DNA of 64,000 bases from Bradysia coprophila. Taxonomy: Eukaryota > Arthropoda > Insecta > Diptera > Sciaridae. Below are positions 1 to 9,406 of this stretch, piece by piece; position 1 is the stretch's first letter, and the number at the start of each line of letters is the position of its first letter. The DNA lies in NCBI RefSeq assembly GCF_014529535.1, contig NW_023503375.1:3283620-3347619 (forward strand), given 5' to 3'. The position numbers were made by a program, and so were the translations under genes. The notes beneath the pieces were generated by a model. That model had not been told where the DNA came from. It worked only from the letters and a program-made list of their open reading frames with translations, and did no database searches.

Positions 1-669
1 TCGTTTTTATGTTGTGATTGTTTTTCTTCTGTCTTTTAAAATCGTGTGCATGGAGAGGAGAGAGTTTAGCAATTCATTGCACAAGAATATAACTGGTGAA
101 TAAAATTTATTTCTTCTAAACAAAATAAATATTGTGGATAACACAATGTCGTGTGATCGTAATCGTTCACAGCATTCATATAATTTTGCTTTGTAATTCG
201 GATACAAAATGCTTCCTTGTCAATTTGTTATCGAGTACTGAGTGTTTATACGTACGCAGTAGAGTTTGTGATATACTGCTTTCTTCAGCGAAGTCAATAA
301 TTTTTTAATTATTTCCAATCAATTAATTAGTCAGGCATGTGATTCATTCTTTTCACTTTTAACTGATAATTCTTAAAACACCGAATGTGTGAATCACCTC
401 TTGACATTTTCTCATTTATGTTACCACATTTTCACTGAAATAGTTATACTTACCTGTGGTGGACGGTAGATTTAGGCAATTTCGCGAGTTCAAATCAACT
501 CTTTCATCCAACTACAATGCAACTTCAGAAACCTAATAAAACCCAAGGAACACCTTGCTATAGCTTATGAGTCGTTTGTAACCAGTAGATCGCAGACAAT
601 GTGAAATGTGAACAAATTTGCTTTTCCCGGTTTAGCAAACTATGCTATTTAACCGTTGACCATTCGGCG
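1..669. other. non-coding, no gene seen
   Basis: AT-rich sequence. Open frames here are short, start without context and show no recognisable domain. I see no gene in it. Confidence 0.5.
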
Positions 670-1168
670 TGGGGTAATTTGGCACACGGTGCACGCCCAG
701 CTCCATTTCAGAGATGCTATTCTTTCCATGACATCAACGACCCTGGTTTGTTGTCGAATCCATTGATTCGTCATTCTGTCTCTGAGTGTTATTCCAAGCA
801 TACTCCGTTCCATGGCTCTTTGTGTCACTCTCAATTTATCTTCGGATGCTTTCGTTAAAGTTAACGTTTCCGCTCCATAAGTGTGCACTGGAAGGACACA
901 AGTGTCGAAAACTTTGCGTTTCAGACTATTATTCATTTTGCTTTTGAAAATAAGTCTGAGTTTTCCGAACGCTGCCCATGCAAGAAAAATCAACTATGTA
1001 AAAGGTGAACTCGCACACGACTTTTTCAATACCAAATTTTTTTAAAAGGAGTCATTAAGTCGATGACATGGCTAAAAAGCATTTGCAGCAATAAGCTTAC
1101 GTATGCGACTTCACCTTTTACGTTAGTTTAAAAGTGCGTTCTTTTGGCACCGTGTGTCAGATTCCCCG
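670..1168. mobile_element. palindromic MITE carrying a retroelement fragment
   Basis: The ends are inverted copies of a GGGGAATCTGGCAC-type terminus followed by an ACGGTG motif. A cleaner, uninterrupted relative lies in inverted orientation at 55446-55660, about 215 bp long. This copy is about 280 bp longer because a reverse-transcriptase fragment sits close to its left end. The element has no coding capacity of its own, so it is a non-autonomous DNA transposon. I could not fix the target duplication. Confidence 0.7.
695..993 (-). pseudogene. RTE-type non-LTR retrotransposon fragment
   Basis: The minus-strand frame encodes the piece just after the reverse-transcriptase palm of RTE/BovB-like elements. 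It shows the hallmark LPVHTYGAETLTLTKASE stretch, then RVTQRAMERSMLG, LRDRMTNQWIR and an ERIASLKWSWA segment. This family copies RNA into the genome by target-primed reverse transcription. Only about 95 codons remain, with no catalytic motif, and the frame ends by reading into the surrounding MITE terminus. It is a dead fragment, and its position inside the MITE means one element inserted into, or was captured by, the other. Confidence 0.8.
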
Positions 1169-1609
1169 ATACCGACCATTCACAGGCGGTAACCATTCCA
1201 CTAATATTTCAATCTGTTACTTCTTTTGATCTATGCATATTCTGCAGATTGATTTTTTACTTACTTAATAGTAATTATTTTACTATATAAGATGACATTA
1301 CCAAGAGTCCATTCACAATCGTTTTTGTCGTCGCTGTCTTTAACAAATGCCATAGCCTTCATATTTTGGAAGAATCTATGTCTGGGGTAGGTGGAGTTCA
1401 ATGGAGAAAAAAATCATTTGAGAGATGAATTAGTCGACATTTACTACTTCTTTTCTTCAAAAAGACCCTTATAAATTTGATATTTCTATTTGGAACAAAC
1501 ACTCACCTCAAAATACTTAGCAATATTCAAGCGTCTCTCTGTTTCCCACACGTGTCATATGTTAGTATGATTACCTTTATACCCGGAATTATTGTTTACA
1601 CGTAGTCAA

Positions 1610-2240
1610 GTGCGAGTTGTCCAAAAAAGCCGTTTCGCTCATATTGAATGTAAAAATCGATTTTATGGTTGATTATCGTAGATTGATCGACCAGTAACTC
1701 AAATCGCGATGTTTCCAAGCTGGTATCGGCCTGGTTTGGTCTAGCGGGCCGACGTTGCCTAACACTTCTTTTCGCTCTATGAAATTTTCATTTTTGAAAA
1801 TTTATTTAATAATATAAAATGACATGTTTTTGACATGGTTCCATGGGCGAAATTATTCCGAATGGTGTCTATTTTATGTGAAAAAAAAATAATTATTTTA
1901 AAAAAAGCATTTCTCGGATTTTCCAGATTTGAACATTTTTTTGTATTGATGGGCGCCATCTTGAATTACAGCGCCACCTGCATACTTTTTCAAGAACTTA
2001 TATTTTTCTCGTTTGCAGAAAGGTTCAAGGAATACAAGATTTTTGTGCCACTCAATTCGGATCAAAATTCAATTTTATAGAGCCGAAAGAAGTTTTAGCT
2101 GACGGCGGCTCCCTGGCCCAAACCAGGTCGATCCCAGCTTGGCAACATTGCGATTCGCGTTCGTGGCCGACCCACCTACGATAATCAACCATAAAATCGC
2201 TTTTTACATTCAATATGACCGAAAGGACAACTCGCACCAG
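1610..2240. mobile_element. long inverted-repeat element
   Basis: The sequence 1610-1790 reappears as an imperfect reverse complement at 2060-2240. The outer ends are GCGAGTTGTCC and GGACAACTCGC, and the arms share stretches such as ATAAAATCG and GGTTGATTATCGTAG. About 270 bp of AT-rich DNA lies between. No transposase frame is present. This is a non-autonomous foldback or MITE-like transposon. Short open frames across it come from the arms and are not genes. Confidence 0.7.
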
Positions 2241-3606
2241 ACTAACGCGCGAAGTGGAACTGTACTGGTAAAATTTAGGAAAAACAACCAAAGACATAAA
2301 TTCGCCAATAATTTTGAAGTGAGTGTGAGTGTGAAAAAATTTCAATACAAAAATGTGTTCATCGGTATTTCCCACTTCGTAATTCAATCGTCTAGACTAA
2401 AGGAGAGGCGGACAATAAGAGTATGGAACATTATTGAAATGTAGAGCTTGTGAAGTGAGTTAAATTGTGACTCAAATGCGACGAGTTTTCTATAGAACTC
2501 AGAAAAATTTCTCTAAAAAATATCTTCCTTCCGTTCCGTTTTATTTTTTTTAAATATGTAGGTCAAGTACCTCGAAGGATCTTCCATGTCTCTCCTCTAA
2601 AACTCGTCTATTCTATCTTCTCTCTCAACTCCCCATCGAGTGTCTGTTTTCTTTATTTATTTATATTAAAAACAATGACACCCAGGACAGCTCAATCTTT
2701 AATAAATTAAAGATTAAGCATTAAGATAAGTTGTTGGTAGATTCTTGCAGGTAGTTATTGACAACTGACGAACTGACATACGTAGACGTTTGCGTTGTTA
2801 TCGATAAAATTTACAATGGGTAATTAATGAGCGTGTGGATTCATTTTACGACTGGAAACACTTCGGGAAATACCATCTGAAATTCATTGAGAAAACGAGT
2901 TGGTTTTTTTTTGTGAATGGACTTTCAGCAGACATATGTGAGAATAAGACCATGCGTGAGGTAATTCGATAAATATTTGAATGATTTTCGCTTCGTAATG
3001 GGGTACACGGTAAGAAAAATGGACGGTAGGAGTTTGAGCATGACTCTAAGAATTGTCGAGAAGATTTTTCATAAAATTTGTCACGTTCCTTCTTGTGAAT
3101 TTAGATGGACCAAAAAAATATTTTTTTTTTTTAAATCTCCGACGGTATATAATGTGCAACAAGATCGGAACTATCAATTTTGTTTTAGTTTTTTCTTCGC
3201 CTAGCCTAACGTACCTGAAAATTTATCAAGTTTCCAACACGAGTATACTATCAAATCAAGGAAATAGAGACAATGTCAGATGGTGTTCTGTTATGCCTAC
3301 ATATCATTTTATCGGCCAATTGCGAGTATGCCTACGGTAATATCTCATAAACAATTTGATTATCTCATATACACATATAAAGCGAATCGATATCTAACAA
3401 ACACTTCAAGACAATGGAAATAATAATTGGAGTGTCGAATTCGTTTTAAAGTTCGCTTATTAATTTGGCAAAAGTTATCAAATTCAGTCTAAGGTGATAA
3501 CATTCTGCGACTGATTAATTTTTCAATTTTTTATTTTGTGCTCATAACAAGAGATGTTGAAAATAATTGTAATTTTCGCAAAAATCCTTTCTTATTAAAC
3601 CGTTCA
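2241..3606. other. non-coding, no gene seen
   Basis: AT-rich stretch with poly-T and poly-A runs. No recognisable coding region, RNA gene or repeat boundary was found by eye. The last part (3400-3660) is probably the 5' flank of the gene starting at 3667. Confidence 0.4.
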
Positions 3607-3666
3607 TTCGTTCAGGATGTTCAAAAGTGACTGTTACATCACGCGTCGGGACAGTCTTACAGAAGT

Positions 3667-4034
3667 ATGTCAACGGAACTTAGCCGTAAATGCGTTAAAT
3701 TAGTGTATGGATTATTGGTGTTGCTTCTAGTGTCGAAATTCGTTGAAAGTTGGAGAAAAACAACTAGTCCACCATACCGAGTTCCTGCTCCAACAACAGC
3801 AGCACATAGATATCCACCCCCGACAACTAAACCAACGACCAAAAAACCGAAAAGTGTTAGTAGTGACAGTGATGAGTTATTGACAATTGTCGAGGATCAG
3901 TCTAAACAGGCTCCAATCGAAGTCCATCCCTCGAACCATGATCCGTGTGTGCTGGGCTCGGCCGACCTGTATCTGTCATGGTGGATTTATGAGAACGGAT
4001 CATTGTCTCTGCCGGAGGATATGGGTAATAAATT
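3667..4034 (+). CDS. hypothetical secreted or membrane-anchored protein, 5' exon
   Basis: I do not recognise this gene by name. The frame opens with MSTELSRKCVKLVYGLLVLLLV, a basic start followed by a hydrophobic run at about residues 9-22, which suits a signal peptide or signal anchor. Residues 30-60 are Pro/Thr/Lys-rich and probably disordered. A compact DPCVLGSADLYLSWWIYENG segment follows at about 93-112 and has the look of a conserved motif. A likely splice donor (ATGG followed by GTAATA) lies near 4022-4025. Reading on gives only a short tail to 4077, so the real protein probably continues in another exon. A candidate acceptor sits near 4190, and AATAAA at 4313-4318 could end the transcript. 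The signal-like start and the conserved-looking segment make a real gene likely, but the 3' structure is unresolved. Confidence 0.5.
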
Positions 4035-4312
4035 TGAAAATAGTTTTACTGTTCGTGTTCGCTCTTTTACTCATTGAATGTGTGTGTGTGATGTGGGAAT
4101 GAGCGAGATGGCAACAAAAAATGTCTCCGGAAGATATGAACCTAATGTTGTTTTCGTCTTATCAATTAATCTTTTTTTCAAACAAAAGTGATGTCGATTC
4201 GATTGGTTGTATTTGTTCGGCAAAAAACACCAATACACTCAGCGGTCGAATGTTATATTCGAAATCTCGCATTTTGACTACATATTCTATTACCCTGATG
4301 TCTTTAGATTTG

Positions 4313-4318
4313 CAATAA
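4313..4318 (+). terminator. possible polyadenylation signal
   Basis: AATAAA lies downstream of the gene starting at 3667 and could serve its transcript. There is no independent support. Confidence 0.3.
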
Positions 4319-4576
4319 AGTAATGAGTTTTATTGTAGGCACTGCTATCAAGATTTTACTTATAGTTGATTTTCCTATCGCAATTACACTTCGTTGTTAT
4401 CAATATTTACGTAAAACAATGAAGTGAGTTGTTGATGACTATATAATTTTGGTTTGGCGCAATACGTCTGGAGGTGAGGTTAGTGACTACAGAAAACCAT
4501 CGAAATTAATGAATTTAATGACACTGCGAATCGAAAAGTTCAGTCGTAAATCAATTTGTTGGACTTTCCGACCAGC

Positions 4577-4782
4577 GTTACAGTAGTACCACTCTTTTAA
4601 TTCCACTTTTTTCGTGAAAGGAAACAGTGGAATTATTATCTTTACAACGAATATATGCAGCGTTACAATCGTTTACAATAGTTCCACGTTCATTTTACAA
4701 GTGTATATATGCGGCGTTAAAATAGTTCCACTTTTTCGCTTTTACGAACAAAAGTGGAACTAAAAGAGTAATACTAATGTAT
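4577..4782. mobile_element. MITE with GTTCCACTTTT motifs
   Basis: The ends are inverted relatives of TTACAGTAGTACCACTC, followed by TTTTAATTCCACTTTT. AGTGGAA/TTCCACT boxes recur inside in both orientations. A second member, with the same boxes and a matching right end, lies at 19640-19815 next to the tandem duplication. It has no coding capacity. Confidence 0.6.
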
Positions 4783-4834
4783 AACGATCGTTTACGAAAT
4801 GCCCGGGACACTTTTTGGCTACGAAACGTAATTT

Positions 4835-4890
4835 TCTGCAGAGATGTTCACTATTCGAGAACTGCGCACCGACTGACGAAATTGAGTTCC
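4835..4890 (+). repeat. fragment of the TGGTAGTTGACTACCA element family
   Basis: The stretch with AGATGTTCACTATTCGAGA and GCGCACCGACTGACGAAATT matches the spacer of the palindromic-array elements at 22.0-23.0 and 56.4-57.8 kb. Only this short piece is present. Confidence 0.55.
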
Positions 4891-4989
4891 AAACAACGAT
4901 TTTATTTCGATTTAGAGCATTATTATGAGCAAAAAATCATTCTAGAGTATAACAAAAATGTTTTTAGTTTTTTTTATAAAGCTGATTTT

Positions 4990-5590
4990 GTGTTCAAAAA
5001 ATTAGTGTTGCGGCTATGAATGACTCATTTTTAAAAGAAAGTTTCTTTCATAAAATTCATTGACGGACTCCCTGAGTTGTTTCTGAGCTCAGGGATCTTA
5101 ATATAAGGTAAAAAAAATTAAAAACCTACCATAGATGCCTCCAAAAAACGAATTTTGAAAATTTTACTATGGGGAGATCAGCAGATCTGGAGTGAAGGAA
5201 ACCTGTTTTATAGTCCTTAGGGGTCCCTTCATCCATATCAAGACTCATTTTTTGGGTACCCAAAAATAAAACTTTATTTCGGTTGAGGGGAACCGTGGAA
5301 GGGTCATTTGCCAAATGAAGAAGGACATTTTGTTTACATCTTTGCTAAATATCCCGATTCTTTCACAAGTAAATTTTCGCAATTTCGACTGAATAAAAAG
5401 ATGGCACGCTATGCACGCATGTTGAAGTAGGTTTCTGACTTCGCTTATTTTCTTAAATTTTCACGTTACTTTACTGAATTAAAAATTAATTATGCAAAAT
5501 TTCGATGCATGATATAATGCAGAAATACTTCAAATAACGTTCGGAATCGAAATAAAATATAAAAATGTTTTGTTTGGAACTTAATTATTC
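4990..5590. other. non-coding, no gene seen
   Basis: AT-rich. It contains a short hairpin at 5066-5096 (CTCCCTGAGTTG against GAGCTCAGGGA). The remaining frames are short and without domains. Confidence 0.4.
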
Positions 5591-5599
5591 TTTAACCGC

Positions 5600-5950
5600 T
5601 TGCCTATTTAAAGCTTAAATTTTTGGTAGTTGACTACCATGCTGATAGAGATGCTTGTTGTTTGAGTGCTGCACAGTGTGCAGTGCACACCGATTGATGA
5701 AGTTATTTAGGATGCTTGCCTATTTATAATTCGATAATTTGGTAGTTGAATACCAAATTGGTAGTTGACTACGAAACTGGTACAAAGTTGGTGGAAATGT
5801 TGACTGTTCAACAGCTGGATATCGACGGATAAGACTATTCTTCTTGCTTGCCTATTTATAACTCACGTATTTGGTAGTTGGCAGCTCCAGAAAAAAATTG
5901 AGAAATAGAAAAAAGACATCCCTAGGCTTTAGTCGGTCTATTCTTGTTCT
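5600..5950 (+). repeat. partial TGGTAGTTGACTACCA-family element
   Basis: Contains three rounds of a GCTTGCCTATTTATAA motif, several TGGTAGTTGACTACCA-type palindromes and a degenerate form of the family's right end (GACATCCCTAGGCTTTAGTC, then GGTCTATTCTTGTTC). It is an eroded relative of the elements at 22.0-23.0 kb (inverted) and 56.4-57.8 kb. It lacks the GGAC microsatellite end. Confidence 0.7.
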
Positions 5951-6511
5951 TTGTTTTTTTCTTCTTAGTTTTTGTTTTTTCTTGTCTTAAAATTTGTTTT
6001 TCTTTGTATCGAAACTTGTTTTTTCTGTTTATCCACACCTCGACATCATCACTAATATCAACTCACTTTAAACCAATACAAGCACCAGAGCTGAATGAAA
6101 TAAGAGGCCTGCGTATACAACCCTAATATGCTAAAATTTGAGGCGGATACATGCAGTTTATTTTGTGGCATTTGTCAGTGAAAAAAAATATTCTGGTGCT
6201 TGAAGCATATATGAATGAGAGACATAGGCCAAAAAACTCAGTTGGCCACACTGATTTTTAGCTAGTGTTCTTTGTTAAATTTCATAGTTAAATGAAGCTA
6301 CACGCTAGATAAGGCTAGATTGTCCCCATACAACACTATCTCAAAATCAGGCATACCAACACAGGTTTTTTTTGTGCCACGAATATTCAACTTTGTCGCA
6401 TATATACCACTCTTTCATATATGCTGTAAGAGTGTTGCGGTTATATCAGATCATACTTTTTAGAATAATATTTTCGCAATTCTCTTTAATAGTTGAGAAA
6501 ATTTCAGAAAC

Positions 6512-6724
6512 TTAACCTGTTACAGACGGCTGTCATCTGTTACCGACAACGACAGCAATAATTAACGACACGCTCTGACTAAAGAGGTCTTATACAGCAA
6601 AAAGCATGTTCAAAACAAATGAAGTAAAAGATTTCCGAAATAAATCTCTGAAAATCTTCGATCAAATGAAGTAATAGATCAGATAGTCAAACTTGTAATA
6701 TGCTTGCCGTCTGGGACAGGTTAA
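6512..6724. mobile_element. TTAA-flanked MITE (CCTGTTACAGACGGC family)
   Basis: It starts TTAA-CCTGTTACAGACGGC and ends GCCGTCTGGGACAGG-TTAA, so both a target duplication (TTAA) and about 15-bp terminal inverted repeats are visible. TTAA duplication is the signature of piggyBac-type transposition. Sub-terminal inverted motifs AATGAAGTAAAAGAT and ATGAAGTAATAGAT also belong to the family. The element is non-coding. Relatives occur throughout the window. Confidence 0.85.
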
Positions 6725-6793
6725 CTGATATAACGATCTTTTTAACGTTGCGGCTTTAGCAACGGACTATTCGCACATACCTAGATCTCGTAG

Positions 6794-7063
6794 GTGTTAG
6801 GACCATCGAGAGTAAGAACAGCAAAGACAGAAACGGAAAGCCAGATCAAACAGGGTATAGATGGAAGGTTGATGTACATAACATCGAAAGATACTGTTTC
6901 GGCCTCAGGTTGTAATAGTGGCCCTAGGTCAGCGTGGTCTGACCATCATCAGTTGCTTCCTATTACACCTTTTAGCAAGACAGTGTGTACTAACGCATTT
7001 GAACCAGTAAAGCGTTGTAAAGACGATTTTGACTGGTCTGTCACGTGCAGGTTCGATCGATAG
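6794..7063 (+). CDS. ORF starting in left terminal repeat
   Basis: An 89-codon frame whose first 54 codons lie in the terminal inverted repeat, so the same start (MLGPSRVRTAKTETE) recurs on the minus strand at 8596. Beyond the repeat it continues as a Cys-containing tail. I do not recognise a domain. It may be a first exon of an element-encoded transcript. The unit B copy (14412-14681, minus) differs by one residue (Pro to Leu), so the frame stays open there. Confidence 0.25.
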   Translation: MLGPSRVRTAKTETESQIKQGIDGRLMYITSKDTVSASGCNSGPRSAWSDHHQLLPITPFSKTVCTNAFEPVKRCKDDFDWSVTCRFDR

Positions 7064-7211
7064 GAATGAAGATTAGGGACCAATAAAGCAGACAAGACAC
7101 GGTCGGGAGATACAATCAGCCTCATAACACGTCAATCTCACTCACATTATCCCACTTCCTTCTTAGACGATACATCACAAAACTTTACCTTGAAAATTTG
7201 ACTTTGGTTTT

Positions 7212-7520
7212 GTGAATCCTCAACGAACGAAACGGCGCGAGACTCGGCGGATGCAATCAGCAAAACTTTCAGACGATTCGTTTCCCAATTGCTTCAGATC
7301 GAGCGAGCTTTCCAACGTAATGATAGATTGTGAGCAGATAGTCCTTCGAATTTTAGGTCATTTAACGGAGGAACGAATTGAATGTAGAAATTCTTCGTCT
7401 TACTTTGAACTTCACGTTAACACGGCTTCAGATTTGAGATTTTTCGGCTCCGACTTTTCAGGTCTTCACTTCCTTATTTCTTTTTTCTTTTTTCTTCTTT
7501 TTAGACTTTCAAAAGCATAA
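7212..7520 (+). CDS. element ORF of unknown function
   Basis: A 102-codon frame beginning MNPQRTKRRETRRMQSAKL, very basic at its start, then a hydrophilic segment with DCEQIVLRILGHL. The last 20 or so codons are poly-pyrimidine and look non-coding, so a splice or earlier end is likely. The first part also persists in unit B, truncated by the rearrangement at about 14092. I recognise no family. Confidence 0.25.
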   Translation: MNPQRTKRRETRRMQSAKLSDDSFPNCFRSSELSNVMIDCEQIVLRILGHLTEERIECRNSSSYFELHVNTASDLRFFGSDFSGLHFLISFFFFLLFRLSKA

Positions 7521-7715
7521 ACGCCTTTGATCAGTGCGATTTCAAAAGACTTTTACTTGTTATAAAAGCTTGCTTTATTCCAATTACATTGACCTACCCA
7601 TTTTTAGTGTAGATTTTGCCGCCTTATACCACCCTAATATTAATTCAATTCTGATTACAACCGGTACGAAAAACTGCAAATTTGGAGAAAACAGCATAGC
7701 GATGGAGAATCAGAA

Positions 7716-8420
7716 CTATGACTGCGATGCCATGAATCTACCAACAAATTCTTCGAAACCTTCCATGTCCACTGTTCCAACTTCGTCAACATTGTTAGTT
7801 ATCGTCGCTAAAGCCTTGTTTACCAATGGATCACCTATTTTTCGATATTCTTTCATCTTCCGGGTAGATGGATTCTCGTTTCCATTATTTTTATACGAAT
7901 TTTTAGACGAATTTTCTTTTTCTTTTTCTTTAGTTTTTTTGTTGTTTCCATTCAAATTTTCTTTTCCTTCATTTTTCTTGAGCTTTTTAAATTCTTGACA
8001 TATTGAACTGGGGCCTCCATTGTTATCCATGGAACGTTTTAAAGTCTTCTCTGTATTCGTACTTTCGGTCTTCAATGAAAATAAATTCGTCAGATCGCCT
8101 TCGTTAAAGCCTTCAACCAGTGTTTCGTGCATGTCGTTCAGAATGTAGTCCCAAGTGTTCTTATTGGTTTTAAACAACTTATAGGCATGATTGTACAAGC
8201 TATTGCATTCATCAGAGTACATTATCTTGAACCGTTTGGAAATGCCTTCTATACGTTTGGACCACATCGTGAAACCTCTGTTGTTGGTCTTCGATTTAAT
8301 GTCCAGCTTTATGTTGTTAATTGTTTTTTGTATCGCCTCCAATGATGTTTCCATTTGTTTCAATTCCTTCTCCATGGTACTCAGTTTTTCTTCGCATAAA
8401 TTTTCCCTTTGTTTTTCCAT
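7716..8420 (-). CDS. coiled-coil protein carried by the TTAA element
   Basis: A 234-codon frame lying wholly between the terminal repeats. Residues 1-45 (EKLSTMEKELKQMETSLEAI and following) have heptad-like spacing and predict a coiled coil. Residues 55-110 contain aromatic-rich segments such as RFKIMYSDECNSLYNHAYKL. Residues 115-200 are Lys/Asn/Glu-rich and probably disordered, and the C-terminus (about 200-234) is compact and acidic. There is no transposase catalytic triad or zinc finger that I can see. It could be a structural or regulatory protein of the element or a captured host exon. It is missing from the internally deleted unit B copy. The long open frame in AT-rich DNA is the main evidence. 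Confidence 0.5.
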   Translation of the reverse strand: MEKQRENLCEEKLSTMEKELKQMETSLEAIQKTINNIKLDIKSKTNNRGFTMWSKRIEGISKRFKIMYSDECNSLYNHAYKLFKTNKNTWDYILNDMHETLVEGFNEGDLTNLFSLKTESTNTEKTLKRSMDNNGGPSSICQEFKKLKKNEGKENLNGNNKKTKEKEKENSSKNSYKNNGNENPSTRKMKEYRKIGDPLVNKALATITNNVDEVGTVDMEGFEEFVGRFMASQS

Positions 8421-9089
8421 TCGTCTATGTTTGGCAACTGATGATGGTCAGACCACGCTGACCTAGGGCCACTATTACAACCTGAGGCCGAAACAGTATC
8501 TTTCGATGTTATGTACATCAACCTTCCATCTATACCCTGTTTGATCTGGCTTTCCGTTTCTGTCTTTGCTGTTCTTACTCTCGATGGTCCTAACACCTAC
8601 GAGATCTAGGTATGTGCGAATAGTCCGTTGCTAAAGCCGCAACGTTAAAAAGATCGTTATATCAGTTGAGAAACATTGAAGAAAATATCCTAAGAGATAC
8701 GTACTAAAATGTCTGTAAATTTATTTCATTTCAAAATCGAATCAGAGCTCATACAAGCCACAAGGAAAATCGGTGCCTGTTTTTTTCAGCATATCCGACT
8801 TGCATTTATCTTACGTTAATTACGTATTTATCATGTTGCCTTTTATCCAACCTAAGCCACGTATATTAACGAGGCGCACGTATGTTACCACCACGAAGGC
8901 TTTAGATTTATCAGTTTGGGACGATCACTTCTCGTGTTTGCTGTTTCTTTCACGTCATCATTTGACTCATATAGACCTTTCAGTCGCCACCAGGAACCTG
9001 TGTCTTAGTTGAAGAAACCACGAAGGCATACTTGCACTACGTGAACAGACTTTTGTACCAACAACGCTTTAAAACTTCAAACCAAACAT

Positions 9090-9200
9090 GACCTAATGGC
9101 GACATTGGTTGGAGAGCCGCTCGGAGATATCGAGGTTCCCAGTTCAAACCCAGCTCAAGTCAATTAAAATTTTTGCCAGAAACAAAAAAAAAATTAAAAA
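9090..9200 (+). repeat. possible tRNA-derived SINE (unit A)
   Basis: The stretch TGGCGACATTGGTTGGAGAG resembles a polymerase III A box, and 40 bp later AGTTCAAACCC resembles a B box. An A-rich tail follows from about 9180. This layout fits a tRNA-derived SINE head, but I cannot fold a clean cloverleaf. The same sequence is in unit B at 15175-15285. Confidence 0.3.
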
Positions 9201-9406
9201 AAGTCTAGGAAAATGTTTTAATTTCGGATGCGTGAGCATTGCTCACTGAGCAAGCATACGTGTTTTATGTTAGTTAACATACGCACCATATGTAAACGAA
9301 CATGGGCGAAGAAGTATGTCCGGAAAAAAGCATTCTGATAACACTTTTATACGTCCACTATGTATACTAACATCCATCAGCCAACACTTATCTTTCATTA
9401 CATTTC

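Larger units (their letters stand above)
6721..8669. mobile_element. TTAA-flanked element with 230-bp terminal inverted repeats
   Basis: The element begins TTAA-CTGATATAACGATC and ends with the reverse complement followed by TTGA, probably a mutated TTAA. The left terminal repeat runs to about 6957 and the right one starts at 8434; they look near-identical over some 230 bp. It abuts the preceding MITE, sharing its TTAA. No transposase is recognisable, but it carries a 234-codon coiled-coil ORF on the minus strand and ORFs that start inside each terminal repeat. TTAA flanks suggest mobilisation by a piggyBac-type enzyme, which is inference. An altered copy sits at the same site in unit B (14070-14754). 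Confidence 0.8.

Noticed and set aside
1777..2444. Frames of 60-111 codons on both strands
   Set aside because: They lie in the arms of the inverted-repeat element and mirror each other; no domain or splice context.
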